The notes: generated by a model from the letters alone, not told the origin. A stretch of DNA of 64,000 nucleotides from Sulfitobacter sp. HGT1 (GCF_013282155.1 NZ_BLWI01000002.1:186001-250000), one strand, 5' to 3'. Numbered from the stretch's first letter, positions 1 to 8,682 are shown. Program-made: numbers and translations.

Positions 1-818
1 TCGACCGCCGTGTTGATCAGCGACGGGTCGGCCAACAGTCTGGCGCGTTGATCGGGGTGATCGTGCAGCAGGGCAAGGCCCGATCCGATCAGGTTCGTCG
101 TGGTTTCATGGCCCGCGTTCAGGATGAAAATGCAGTTCTGGATCAGCTCGATTTCCGACAGCGTCCCGCCGTCGTCGCCGTTGATCAGACGGGTCAGCAC
201 ATCGGTTTCGGGATCACCGGGGGATGCTTTGCGCCGCGCGATCAGGTCTTGCAGGTAGGCTTTGAAATCGCGCACCGCCTGATGGCCGCGTTCCAGTTGC
301 GCGCCCGTCAGCGTGGGCTCCAGCGCGCCAAGGATGGCGAGAGACCAGTCGCGCAGGGGGCCGCGCTCGGAGAGCGGCACGTCAAGCAGGTTGCCAATGA
401 TCTGGATCGGAATGGTCGCGGCGAAATTTTCGACCAGATCGGCATCTTGCGGCATCGCGTCGAGCAGGTGATCGACGATGGCGATCAGCCCCGGCTCCAT
501 CCGCGCCAATGCCTTGGGCGTCAGGGCGGCGGTCATGATGCGGCGCACGCGGGTGTGCAGGGGCGGATCGTTGAACACGAGGCTGGTGGTATGATGTTCG
601 AACAGCGGCGAGCCGACCCTGAATTTCGGCGCAAACGCCGCGCGTTTATCCGAGATATAGGTGGTGGTGTCACGGTAGATCGCGCTCAGATGGGCATGGC
701 CGGAGATCAGAAACGACCCGTCGGGCTGCGGACACACAGGCGCGTCGGCGAGCAGCCGGTCGTAATGGGGAAAGGGGTTGTCGGTGAACCCGTCGGGGGG
801 ATTGGAGAGATCAAACAT
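1..818 (-). CDS. cytochrome P450, 3' part outside window
   Basis: Haem monooxygenase, incomplete: 272 residues are visible and the C-terminal third runs off the left edge. The ATG lies at 818-816 and opens MFDLSNPPDGF. Family landmarks seen are the C-helix HTRVRRIM (about 88-95) and the I-helix oxygen-activation motif AGHETT (235-240). The ExxR pair and the haem-ligand Cys loop would lie outside the window, so catalytic competence cannot be judged. No signal peptide or membrane anchor is visible, so it should be a soluble bacterial class I enzyme needing a ferredoxin partner, which is not seen here. No good Shine-Dalgarno precedes the ATG. The substrate is unknown. Confidence 0.93.
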   Translation of the reverse strand, partial: MFDLSNPPDGFTDNPFPHYDRLLADAPVCPQPDGSFLISGHAHLSAIYRDTTTYISDKRAAFAPKFRVGSPLFEHHTTSLVFNDPPLHTRVRRIMTAALTPKALARMEPGLIAIVDHLLDAMPQDADLVENFAATIPIQIIGNLLDVPLSERGPLRDWSLAILGALEPTLTGAQLERGHQAVRDFKAYLQDLIARRKASPGDPETDVLTRLINGDDGGTLSEIELIQNCIFILNAGHETTTNLIGSGLALLHDHPDQRARLLADPSLINTAV

Positions 819-930
819 GGGAGGAGTTTGAGCGGATTTGGGGGTAAGTCAATGCGGTGTTATGGGGTTACCCGTGGGTGGTGTTAAGGTGTTGGTATTG
901 TTGGTTTGTTTATGGTTGAGGGGGTGTAGG

Positions 931-1065
931 GTGGGATTTATCCCACGTTGCGGTCAGGTGGGGAAAATCCCCACCTTACGGTTGCCGCGCCCGAACCGAG
1001 GGGCGGGAAGCGAAGCGCCCTCCCCGTGGGGGCGGTTCGGGCGCTGCCAAATCGGAGATTTGGCA
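931..1065. repeat. cluster of four palindromes
   Basis: Four perfect inverted repeats follow one another in the gap between the P450 start and the thyX-linked gene. They are GTGGGAT/ATCCCAC (931-946, 2-nt loop), AGGTGGGGA/TCCCCACCT (956-976, 3-nt loop), GCGCCCGAACCG/CGGTTCGGGCGC (987-1044, enclosing a second GC-rich hairpin) and TGCCAAATC/GATTTGGCA (1045-1065, 3-nt loop). The array resembles REP/BIME-like intergenic mosaics. No credible gene was found in 819-1179; the remainder up to 1179 is AT-richer and holds nothing recognisable. Confidence 0.8.
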
Positions 1066-1179
1066 TGGGTTAGGGATGTCCTTAGGAAAGGGTAAGGTTG
1101 GACGTCATCCCAAGATATAGAATTGTGAAGTAAATTTCAGCTCCCGAGTTTCGAGAACGCAATTTAAGATAAATAGAAC

Positions 1180-1854
1180 CTATAGAAACTTTTTACGAAT
1201 GAGGTCAGACGCCGCGCTTAGATACTCGTGCAAAGATGTTGTAACTTCCATAAAATCACTTCGTTCGCCATGATTAAACGCAACAAAACTTGTGGTTTCA
1301 GCATCAAATTTAACATGCCTACTTACAAGTGCCCCGTGGTTCGAATGAGTATGGTCACTCAGCAGGCGATAGAGTCCATCGTATTCTTCGTTCATTCCAG
1401 CTAATCGAAATTTCTCTTCAACTGAAACCCTTCTTTTCCACTTCTTCTCTATCTTATCTATCACGCTCTCGTTTTCTGAAATCTCATTGTCCAAATTTTG
1501 AATACTATTCAGACTTGAAAAATACGGGTTACCTTTCTTTGCGTTTTCGAATTTTTTCTTTTTAGATCTCGCAGATCGAAACCTTAGGTTATCCAAATAT
1601 GAGGGATCACTCTCCAAAACTTTCATCTCAATGAATGTTTCGACTATTTGCCTCAAAATAGGATAGGAATGGTATCCTAGACGTTTATCTAACATGGCTA
1701 GACATCCCCACGCCATTTCCATCATTGATAGGTATAAGCTCACAAACTCAAAATCGGCAGGTTTACCTTTGTGGAATACGATTCTTTCGGTCTCAGGTAT
1801 GAGCGTCTCAAAAATTAGACTTTGCACCGCTTCAAAGTCATAACCTCCACTCAC
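1180..1854 (-). CDS. AT-rich conserved hypothetical (DUF5677-like), coupled to thyX
   Basis: 224-aa soluble, mostly helical and highly charged protein. The pattern [18 protein letters not shown] in the last third, with an N-terminal helical part ([12 protein letters not shown]), resembles the DUF5677 group; this is recognition by eye only. The GTG start at 1854 overlaps the thyX TGA as GTGA, so translation is probably coupled; GGGGG just upstream may serve as ribosome-binding site. The next Met is about 40 codons in and would remove conserved-looking sequence. Base composition is clearly AT-richer than every neighbour (runs such as AAATTTTTTC) and codon use is unlike thyX, suggesting recent transfer. 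No function is assigned. Confidence 0.72.
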   Translation of the reverse strand: MSGGYDFEAVQSLIFETLIPETERIVFHKGKPADFEFVSLYLSMMEMAWGCLAMLDKRLGYHSYPILRQIVETFIEMKVLESDPSYLDNLRFRSARSKKKKFENAKKGNPYFSSLNSIQNLDNEISENESVIDKIEKKWKRRVSVEEKFRLAGMNEEYDGLYRLLSDHTHSNHGALVSRHVKFDAETTSFVAFNHGERSDFMEVTTSLHEYLSAASDLIRKKFL

Positions 1855-2771
1855 CCAATAACCCCCATAAACTCACGCCACTCGCCTTTACTCATCCCAG
1901 AGGTCTCTTGCGTGACTTCCTCACCCTTCAACATCCGGCGGATACAATCAAGGGATGTATGGGAAAGGGTCGCTCCACCAAGACGGTAATCCTCGAAGGC
2001 TTTGTAGGCGGCGGGCACCCAGTCGGCGACGACGTTGCAGATGGCATCGGCATAGACGCGGATTTCGTATTGGGCGTGGGCATCGGCGCGCAGGCGCAGG
2101 AAGTGGAACAGGTTGTGCAGATCGACCTTCCAGTACCATTGCGTGTAGATGTTGGTGGGCAGGTTCATGCGGGCCAGTTCGCGGGCCAGACCGTCCTGCG
2201 GTTGGCCGTCAGGGCCGGTTTCGGCGATCATCGCCTCGTAATTATCATAGGCGCGGTTGCTGTCGGTCTTGAGGATTTCCAGCACGCGCGCGGCTTCGGC
2301 CCCTTCGAGCACGCCGCCGCGCCCCTGATTGTTCACGACGCTTTGGGCATTCGTGTGTTCGGGCGTGGGGATATAGAATTCGCGGTCGAGGATCGAATAG
2401 CGGGCGGAGTATTCGTTGACGTTGGCGGTCCGGTGGCGGATCCACTGGCGCGCAACGAAGACGGGCAGCTTCACGTGCAGCTTGATTTCGCACATTTCGA
2501 ACGGGGTCGAATGCCAGTGGCGCATGAGGTAGCGGATCAGCCCTTCGTCGTTCTGGACGGATTTCGTGCCCTTGCCATAGGACACGCGGGCGGCCTGACA
2601 GATGGCGGCGTCGTCGCCCATATAGTCGATGACGCGCACGAACCCGTGGTCAAGGACGGGGATCGCCTTGTAAAGATGGTCTTCCATGCCCTGTGACACG
2701 GCACGCAAAGTGGGCTGTGCGGTGCTACGCAGGGCGTCAATTTCGGCTTGTTGGTCTGGGCTGATGGGCAT
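1851..2771 (-). CDS. thyX: flavin-dependent thymidylate synthase ThyX
   Basis: Makes dTMP from dUMP using methylene-THF as carbon donor and NAD(P)H/FAD as reductant, in the cytosol. The ThyX signature [15 protein letters not shown] is complete at residues 112-126 (RHRxxxxNExSxRY). The 306-aa length is normal for alphaproteobacteria. The ATG at 2771 has AGGA about 10 nt upstream. No thyA is visible in this window, so ThyX may be the sole dTMP source. Its last 4 bases overlap the start of an AT-rich hypothetical gene, so the two probably share a transcript. Confidence 0.97.
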   Translation of the reverse strand: MPISPDQQAEIDALRSTAQPTLRAVSQGMEDHLYKAIPVLDHGFVRVIDYMGDDAAICQAARVSYGKGTKSVQNDEGLIRYLMRHWHSTPFEMCEIKLHVKLPVFVARQWIRHRTANVNEYSARYSILDREFYIPTPEHTNAQSVVNNQGRGGVLEGAEAARVLEILKTDSNRAYDNYEAMIAETGPDGQPQDGLARELARMNLPTNIYTQWYWKVDLHNLFHFLRLRADAHAQYEIRVYADAICNVVADWVPAAYKAFEDYRLGGATLSHTSLDCIRRMLKGEEVTQETSGMSKGEWREFMGVIG

Positions 2772-2883
2772 GGGGCGCGTCCTGTCAAATGGCGTGGGAT
2801 TCGCCGCTCACTATATATGCGCAAAACCCAGTTCGGAACCGCGATATGCGGTATTGTTTTTAAGTAGCACTTTGCGGGTAAAT

Positions 2884-2923
2884 GCCCCCAAGGGGTGTAG
2901 TATCGTTGACAATAGCCCCCAAG
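2884..2923. promoter_or_regulatory. direct repeat upstream of surface lipoprotein gene
   Basis: GCCCCCAAG occurs at 2884-2892 and again at 2915-2923, 31 bp apart (about three helical turns), with TTGAC beside the second copy on both sides. This lies 50-90 bp before the lipoprotein ATG and could be an operator or promoter element. No Fur, Irr or Zur consensus was recognised. The function is a guess. Confidence 0.3.
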
Positions 2924-2970
2924 ATTGACGACTGTTGCCGTAATTAAAAAAAAATTCGAGGCAGACAGAT

Positions 2971-3903
2971 ATGAAATTAGGCGCAGCAGGGCTCGTGCTT
3001 TGTCTTGGCTTGGCGGGATGTGGCGATGGCACTCCGTTTAATGGCGAGACCGACACAACAGACGGCGGAGCGGGCGATACCGCCCCCGGTTCGGTTTATC
3101 TGAACACCGACAATCAGAATCTGACCGCCAACAGCATCACCTATGACGCTGACAAGGACGAATTGACGATCAACAACATACCGTTTGACGATCCCAACAA
3201 CACCTATGTGCGGATCAAAGATACGGCCTTTAGCAACGGGTTTGCCGCCTACCAAAGCGACCCCGCGCCCGACAGTAACGAATTCCGGTATTTCGCGGTT
3301 TTCCGACGGTCTGATTCAGGCCTGTCTCAGGCCGGGGCCACGCAATCGAACGCATATATCGAATTCGGTTTCGGCGGGGCCGGTGCGCAGCGGGTCAGCG
3401 GCAACACGGCGGTGCCTGCAACCGGGATATATTCCTATTCGGGTGAATATGCCGCGGTGCGTGTCGTTCGGACCACCGATGATAACGACAATCCGGTGGC
3501 CGAGTTGTATTATGTCACAGGTGGCATGGAGATGACGGCCGACTTTGGGGACTTTGACGAGGTTGGTGCCGTGGGGGGGGTGGTGCGCAACCGCACGCTC
3601 TATGACACTGCGGGTCAGCCGTTGGGTGCGCTCGACGGTATTGTGTCTTTTGCCAACAGCGAGATCGACCGCACCACAGGCACGATCAAGTCTGGCACCG
3701 CCGTCGAGGTGACAGGCGGCACGCAGACCTTGAATGACGGCTATCAGGGCGGCGAAATCAGCGCGACAGGCAATTGGAGCGGCGTGTTCGCCGGCCCCGG
3801 TGCCGAAGAGATCGCGGGCATTGTGTTTGTCGAAGGCGCAGGCATGCGCGAGGTCGGCAGCGTGGTCGTGACCTGCAAGACCGCGCCGGAATGCACCGAC
3901 TGA
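2971..3903 (+). CDS. TbpB-like surface lipoprotein, probable Slam substrate
   Basis: 310-aa lipoprotein. The signal peptide ends in lipobox LAGC, with the lipidated Cys at residue 17, followed by a Gly/Thr/Asp-rich linker and a beta-rich body. Near the C-terminus GVFAGPGAEEIAGIV matches the GxFxGPxAxEIxGxF pattern that closes the small barrels of transferrin-binding protein B and related Slam clients. Two Cys in the last 10 residues may form a disulfide. Its TGA overlaps the ATG of the next gene, a Slam-type translocator, as TGATG, the usual client-translocator arrangement. It is probably displayed on the outer leaflet. The ligand (metal, haem or other) is unknown; transferrin itself is unlikely in a marine bacterium. 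Confidence 0.82.
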   Translation: MKLGAAGLVLCLGLAGCGDGTPFNGETDTTDGGAGDTAPGSVYLNTDNQNLTANSITYDADKDELTINNIPFDDPNNTYVRIKDTAFSNGFAAYQSDPAPDSNEFRYFAVFRRSDSGLSQAGATQSNAYIEFGFGGAGAQRVSGNTAVPATGIYSYSGEYAAVRVVRTTDDNDNPVAELYYVTGGMEMTADFGDFDEVGAVGGVVRNRTLYDTAGQPLGALDGIVSFANSEIDRTTGTIKSGTAVEVTGGTQTLNDGYQGGEISATGNWSGVFAGPGAEEIAGIVFVEGAGMREVGSVVVTCKTAPECTD

Positions 3904-5237
3904 TGCGGCTTGCCCCGCTTCTGGCGTGGGTCTGTCTGGCCGGGGTCAGTGTGGCGCAAACCACATTGAACCCCGACGAAGCCCGCATTGCAGCCGCCCG
4001 CTTGCTAGTGGGCGGCCAGGCGCAGGCGGCCGCCGACATCACGACGGTCTTGCTCAAACGTGATGCGCAGGACACGACCGGCCTGTTGATCCACGCCCAG
4101 GCGATGCGTACGCTGAAACGCTATCCCGAGGCGCAAAAGGCAGCACGGCAGGCATGGGCGTCGGCCAAGACCGATCAGGATCGATATGGCGCGTCCATCA
4201 CGATGGCGCAGGCGCTGTCGTCCGAGGGCAAGAAAACCCGTGCGCAAATCTGGTTACGGCGCGCCACCCATGTGGCCCCCACCCCTGCCCTGCGCGCCCG
4301 CGCCATTCGCGATTACGGATTTGTGCGCAAGACCAACCCCTGGTCGGTCAACCTGTCATTTGCCGTCACCCCCAGCGATAACGTCAACAACGCGCCCCGC
4401 GACAATACGCTGGTGTTGGGCGGTCTGGTGTTCACCGATCCGTCGGCTGTGCCGCTGTCGGGGGTCGAATTCACCAGCGATTTAAACCTGCGCTATACCT
4501 TGTCGCAAAGCCAGAAAAAGCGCGATTTCATCGCCCTGCGCTGGACAGAAAACCACGTCACCTTTACCGACGACGCCGTGCCTGCGGGGGTTGAGGCGTC
4601 GGATTTCTCGTATCGGCGGCTAGAGGGCACTGTCGGGCGCGATTTCATTTCCGGTCCCGATGCCCCGCGCCAGACTGTCGCTGTCAGCTTTGGCCGGTTG
4701 TGGACATCTGAAACGCCGCTGGCTGACGAAGTGCGCGTGATGTGGAAGCAAAGCTATGCCCGCCCCGAGCGGCGTCAATTCACTTGGGCTGCCTCTGCGG
4801 GATATTCAGACCGCAAGGACAATGCCCGCCGGTCGGGCGTGACAGCAGACCTAAGCGCGCAGTGGTTTCGGCCTTTGGAAGGCGGGTCCGCCCTGTCTTG
4901 GAGCACCCAGATCGGCCGCACAGATACCGACAGTGCCGCGCTGACCCATACTAAGGCGGGGTTTGGCGTGACCTATACCCATGCAAAACCGATCCTTGGC
5001 GGTCAGGGGCAACTGGCGCTTGGCAGCAGTATCAGCCAATATGACCATGCGATTTACGGGGCCGAGGCACGGCGCGACGTAAAAACGTCAGTTTCTGCGT
5101 CTCTTTTGATGGTAGATTTTGACAGTTACGGCTTTGCCCCTAAATTCACATTGGAAGCGAGCCAGACATCGTCGAACGTCACCCGCTTTGAGACAAGAAA
5201 TCTTGGACTGCAAATTGGGGTACAATCCCTCTTTTAG
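3903..5237 (+). CDS. Slam-type surface lipoprotein assembly modulator (type XI secretion)
   Basis: 444-aa outer-membrane protein. It has a Sec signal peptide (MRLAPLLAWVCLAGVSVAQ), a TPR-like helical periplasmic domain at about 22-140, the linker NPWSVN at 145-150, then a DUF560 beta barrel beginning with the PSDNVNN signature (157-163). The barrel closes with GFAPKFTLEASQTSSN and a terminal Phe typical of BAM substrates. Slam proteins move lipoproteins across the outer membrane; the TbpB-like gene directly upstream is the obvious client. The start at 3903 is chosen because it gives the signal peptide and overlaps the upstream stop; the same frame is open 43 codons further upstream but reads as Arg-rich antisense-like sequence. 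Confidence 0.85.
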   Translation: MRLAPLLAWVCLAGVSVAQTTLNPDEARIAAARLLVGGQAQAAADITTVLLKRDAQDTTGLLIHAQAMRTLKRYPEAQKAARQAWASAKTDQDRYGASITMAQALSSEGKKTRAQIWLRRATHVAPTPALRARAIRDYGFVRKTNPWSVNLSFAVTPSDNVNNAPRDNTLVLGGLVFTDPSAVPLSGVEFTSDLNLRYTLSQSQKKRDFIALRWTENHVTFTDDAVPAGVEASDFSYRRLEGTVGRDFISGPDAPRQTVAVSFGRLWTSETPLADEVRVMWKQSYARPERRQFTWAASAGYSDRKDNARRSGVTADLSAQWFRPLEGGSALSWSTQIGRTDTDSAALTHTKAGFGVTYTHAKPILGGQGQLALGSSISQYDHAIYGAEARRDVKTSVSASLLMVDFDSYGFAPKFTLEASQTSSNVTRFETRNLGLQIGVQSLF

Positions 5238-5268
5238 CGTCCGTCACAGACCAGAAAGTAGGACCTCC

Positions 5269-5703
5269 ATGCCGATCAAATATCTTCACACAATGGTGCG
5301 CGTAAAAGACTTGGAAAAATCCAAGGCATTTTACGAATTGCTTGGCCTGGTCGAGCGTCGCCGCATGGACCACGAAGGCGGGCGCTTTACGCTGGTGTTC
5401 ATGTGCCCCCCCGGACAGAACGACGGCCATGCCGATGTTGAACTGACCTATAACTGGGATGGCGATGACGCCCTGCCCGATGACAGCCGCCATTTCGGGC
5501 ATCTCGCCTATACTGTCGAAAACATCTATGACACCTGCAAAATTCTGCAAGACAACGGCATCGTGATCAACCGCCCCCCCCGCGACGGGCATATGGCCTT
5601 TGTGCGGTCGCCCGACAATGTATCGATCGAACTGCTGCAAGAAGGTGACGCGCTGGAACCGGCAGAGCCGTGGGCCAGCATGGAAAATGTCGGTCACTGG
5701 TAA
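5269..5703 (+). CDS. gloA: lactoylglutathione lyase (glyoxalase I)
   Basis: Converts the methylglyoxal-glutathione hemithioacetal to S-lactoylglutathione. 144 aa with a two-module VOC fold. Metal ligands by alignment with E. coli GloA are H7, E58 (in ELTYNW), H78 and E121 (in IELLQ), all present, so the enzyme should be active, probably the Ni2+-type bacterial form. The ATG at 5269 gives the conserved KYLHTMVRVKDL beginning; an upstream extension in frame overlaps the Slam 3' end and is rejected. It lies 31 bp after the Slam stop and 5 bp before a DUF1194 gene. Confidence 0.96.
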   Translation: MPIKYLHTMVRVKDLEKSKAFYELLGLVERRRMDHEGGRFTLVFMCPPGQNDGHADVELTYNWDGDDALPDDSRHFGHLAYTVENIYDTCKILQDNGIVINRPPRDGHMAFVRSPDNVSIELLQEGDALEPAEPWASMENVGHW

Positions 5704-5708
5704 GGCTG

Positions 5709-6419
5709 ATGTTCAGGGTCGCGTCCTTGGCCACCGCATTGCTGGTTTTCCCTGTCGCCGTTTCGGCGGCGGGGTGCCGGTTGGCGTTGGTTCTGGCCCT
5801 GGACGTGTCCAGTTCTGTCGATGCGGCAGAAGATCGTTTGCAGCGCGGCGGCACCGCGTCGGCGTTGGTGTCGGACGCTGTGGCACAGGCGTTTTTCGCC
5901 TCGGATCTGCCGGTGGCGCTGGCGGTTTACGAATGGTCGGGCCGCTATAACCAGGAGCTGATCCTGGATTGGACCTTGATTGACACGCAGGCCGATCTGC
6001 TGCGCGCCGCCGAAACCGTGGCGACAAGCACCCGCAGCCACAGTGACTTTCCAACCGCGATGGGTTACGCTTTGGGCTTTGGTGCGGGGCTGTTGGACCG
6101 CGCGCCCGCCTGTTTGTACAAGACGCTTGATATGGCGGGGGACGGGCAGAATAACGAAGGCTTCGGGCCGCAAGCGGCCTATTCCGAGTTCCCCTTTAAC
6201 GAGGTGACGGTGAACGGTCTGGTGGTGAACGCCGCCGATTTCGAGGCCGAAACCGGGTTGATTGCGTTCTATCAGGCCGAGGTTTTGCACGGGCCGGGGG
6301 CGTTTATGGTCGTGGCCAACGGGTTTGACGATTACGGACGCGCCTTGCAAATCAAGCTGGAGCGCGAATTGACGCCGCCCGCAATCGGGTCGCTGGATAC
6401 GCCAGCGGGGGCGGGATGA
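5709..6419 (+). CDS. DUF1194 secreted von Willebrand-A-like protein, copy 1
   Basis: 236 aa. The Sec signal peptide ends near AVSAAGC, followed by a VWA/Rossmann fold with the MIDAS motif DVSSS (D32, S34, S36). The DUF1194 landmarks YEWSG, LDMAGDGQNNEG and GPGAF are present. It is probably a periplasmic or secreted metal-dependent binding protein; the family has no established function. The start at ATG 5709 restores the signal peptide. It overlaps copy 2 as ATGA, so the pair is translationally coupled. Confidence 0.88.
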   Translation: MFRVASLATALLVFPVAVSAAGCRLALVLALDVSSSVDAAEDRLQRGGTASALVSDAVAQAFFASDLPVALAVYEWSGRYNQELILDWTLIDTQADLLRAAETVATSTRSHSDFPTAMGYALGFGAGLLDRAPACLYKTLDMAGDGQNNEGFGPQAAYSEFPFNEVTVNGLVVNAADFEAETGLIAFYQAEVLHGPGAFMVVANGFDDYGRALQIKLERELTPPAIGSLDTPAGAG

Positions 6420-7132
6420 TCCGCACGGTTGCCTGCATCTTGGCGCTGTCTTTTGCCGGACCTGCCCATGCCGCCTGCCGTCAGGCGCTGGCGCTTGGGT
6501 TGGATGTGTCGGGGTCCGTCGATGCGCAGGAGTATCGCTTGCAGATCAACGGCTTGGCCGCCGCCTTTGACAATGTGGCGGTGCGCGATGCGCTGTTGTC
6601 ATCACCCGGCGCGCCGGTATCTGTGATGGTATATGAATGGAGCGGCCCGTCGGATCAGGCGGTGATTGCGCCCTGGGTGACGATGGTGGATGCCGCCAGT
6701 TTGAACGGGTTTATCGAGACTTTGCAGCAAACTGCGCGGCGCGATGTGTCGCCGGGGACGGCGTTAGGCACGGCGATGGCCCTTGGTGCGGTTTATCTGG
6801 ATGAAAAGCCCGCGTGTTGGAAGCGCACCCTGGATATTTCGGGGGATGGAAAATCCAATCTTGGCCCCCGCCCCCGCGACGTGAAAGACGCAATTTCGGC
6901 GCGCGGGGTGACGGTGAATGCGCTGGTCATCGGGGCGGATGGCAGCGGTTTCGGGGGGCAAGGTCAGGGCGAAATTGGCGAATTGTCGTCCTATTTCAGG
7001 GCCGAAGTGATCACCGGGCCGGATGCATTTGTGGAAACGGCCTTGGGGTTTGACGATTACGAGGCCGCGATGACCCGCAAGCTGCTGCGCGAACTGGAGG
7101 TGTTGGCGGTGTCGGATCTGTCGCTGGACTAG
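6416..7132 (+). CDS. DUF1194 secreted von Willebrand-A-like protein, copy 2
   Basis: 238 aa, a diverged tandem paralogue of the preceding gene. Signal peptide to about residue 20 (AGPAHAAC), MIDAS motif DVSGS (D30, S32, S34), then YEWSG, LDISGDGKSN and GPDAFV at matching places. It starts inside the upstream stop (ATGA). Its TAG shares the palindrome CTAG (7129-7132) with the stop of the convergent phzF-like gene. The two copies may form a heterodimer or have separate ligands; there is no direct evidence. Confidence 0.88.
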   Translation: MIRTVACILALSFAGPAHAACRQALALGLDVSGSVDAQEYRLQINGLAAAFDNVAVRDALLSSPGAPVSVMVYEWSGPSDQAVIAPWVTMVDAASLNGFIETLQQTARRDVSPGTALGTAMALGAVYLDEKPACWKRTLDISGDGKSNLGPRPRDVKDAISARGVTVNALVIGADGSGFGGQGQGEIGELSSYFRAEVITGPDAFVETALGFDDYEAAMTRKLLRELEVLAVSDLSLD

Positions 7133-7956
7133 ATTTGCCGCACCTCGCCTGACACGCGAATGGACGCGCCTTTTTCATCGGGGATTTCGGCGGTGATGAT
7201 GGATTTCGCGCCCATATCCTCGCCTTGGATGATGGTGATTTTGCCACCATGCGGCCATTTGATATCGCGCAGATACCCTGCGAATGCGGCGGCGGCAGCA
7301 CCGGTTGCGGGGTCTTCGATCACCCCGCCAGAGGCAAAGGCGTTGCGGACGTGGAAGCGCTGGTTGTCCTCGACCCAGACCAGCGCGATCGTGACAATCC
7401 CGTGGGCCCGCATCAGGTCGCGACCCGCAGCTAGATCGTAGGACATCGCGGCCAATCTATCCCGGCTTTTCAGGGCAAGGATCAGATGTGTGGCCCCTGC
7501 CCCGGCAAATGTGGGGATAAACCGGGGATCAAGATCGCTTTTTTGCAAGCCGAGAAGCGACAACGCGGCATCCGTCAGACCTGATTTAGCGGGCGCGCTA
7601 TGGGTCGCGGGAGATTGCAAGGCCGCGTGCATCTGGCCGTTTTGGTTGTGCCCTTCTACGGTGATGGCCGTGTCGTTCAGGGTCAGTTTGAACATGCCGT
7701 TGCCCTGCGCACTGGCCAATGCAGCCCCCAAAGCCACGGTGGCATGACCGCAAAACGGCACCTCGCTTTCGGGAGAGAAATACCGCACGCGCCAGGCATC
7801 GCCCTGAGGATGGGCAAAGACGGTTTCGGAATACCCCAGATCCGCCGCGATCTTGCGCATCTCGTCTTCGGAAGGGTGCTGTGGCGCGATGACGACGCCC
7901 GCAGGGTTGCCCCCCTTGTTTTGTGTCGAGAACGAAGCGAGGCGCAGCGGTTGCAT
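7129..7956 (-). CDS. PhzF-family epimerase/isomerase
   Basis: 275 aa, two-lobed diaminopimelate-epimerase-like fold. The family's general acid Glu is E44 in GYSETVF, and FCGHATVALGAAL (about 68-80) and DPATGAAAAAFAGYL are the substrate loops. PhzF relatives isomerise small acids; here there are no phenazine genes, so the substrate is unknown. Starts at ATG 7956 (MQPLRLASF). Its final codon overlaps the DUF1194 stop on the other strand, so there is no room for a terminator between them. Confidence 0.92.
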   Translation of the reverse strand: MQPLRLASFSTQNKGGNPAGVVIAPQHPSEDEMRKIAADLGYSETVFAHPQGDAWRVRYFSPESEVPFCGHATVALGAALASAQGNGMFKLTLNDTAITVEGHNQNGQMHAALQSPATHSAPAKSGLTDAALSLLGLQKSDLDPRFIPTFAGAGATHLILALKSRDRLAAMSYDLAAGRDLMRAHGIVTIALVWVEDNQRFHVRNAFASGGVIEDPATGAAAAAFAGYLRDIKWPHGGKITIIQGEDMGAKSIITAEIPDEKGASIRVSGEVRQI

Positions 7957-8068
7957 GGTGTGATCCCTGTTTTGCGTGTCGGGATCATGGGGTGGTCAGG
8001 CTCAGGCGTCCAGACCAAAGACGGCCGCAATGCAATGTGATTTGATGCGCGCCCCGCACAGAAATTGA

Positions 8069-8569
8069 TCAGTAGATATACCTGATCTGATCCGTCCAAT
8101 ACCGTTCCATCCGCTTGAGCGAGTGGGTTATTTCCTCCACCCCGGCGGGTCCGAGCACGCCTTTGCTTTCCAGACCGACCGCGTGCCGGGCAAAAAGGTC
8201 GGACACGACATCGCGGATTTTGCGGCCCTTTTCGGTCAGGCGCACACGCACCGACCGGCGGTCGATTTCGCAGCGCTGGTGATGCATATAACCCATATCG
8301 ACCAGCTTTTTCAGGTTATAGCTGACGTTGCTGCCCTGATAATATCCGCGGGTTTTCAGCTCTCCGGCGGTGACTTCGTTGTCGCCGATGTTGAACAGCA
8401 ACAGCGCCTGAACGGCGTTGATCTCGAGCGCGCCGACCCGTTCGAATTCGTCCTTGATCACATCCAGCAAAAGCCGGTGCAATCGCTCCACAAGGCTAAG
8501 CGCCTCTAGGTAGCCGACCATAAACCCCTTTTGCGAACCCGGCAGGGCGATTGGGTCTTGGATACTCAT
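8069..8569 (-). CDS. MarR-family regulator (LdtR-like)
   Basis: 166-aa winged-helix repressor-type protein. The core INAVQALLLFNIGDNEVTAG, then YYQGSNVSYNLKKLVDMGY (recognition helix) and the wing DRRSVRVRLTEKG, look very like the LdtR subgroup of alphaproteobacterial MarR proteins. The start at 8569 (MSIQDPIAL) has GGAGAGAG 7 nt upstream; the longer frame is rejected because it would overlap sdhE. It lies 113 bp downstream of sdhE. The regulon and effector are not deducible from the window; an AT-rich stretch AAATATATCG (8621-8630) in its promoter could hold its own operator. Confidence 0.86.
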   Translation of the reverse strand: MSIQDPIALPGSQKGFMVGYLEALSLVERLHRLLLDVIKDEFERVGALEINAVQALLLFNIGDNEVTAGELKTRGYYQGSNVSYNLKKLVDMGYMHHQRCEIDRRSVRVRLTEKGRKIRDVVSDLFARHAVGLESKGVLGPAGVEEITHSLKRMERYWTDQIRYIY

Positions 8570-8682
8570 AATCTCTCTCCGACTGGAATTGCTTTGCCGG
8601 AACCTGAACAAAAAAGAGAAATATATCGTTAAACCAGATAGATGCTTGTCATGAGCCGCGTGAGCGGCCCAAAACAGGCGCG

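Noticed and set aside
3774-3902. N-terminal extension of the Slam gene
   Set aside because: It would hide the signal peptide, is Arg/Cys-rich and overlaps the lipoprotein gene; the start at 3903 is clearly better.
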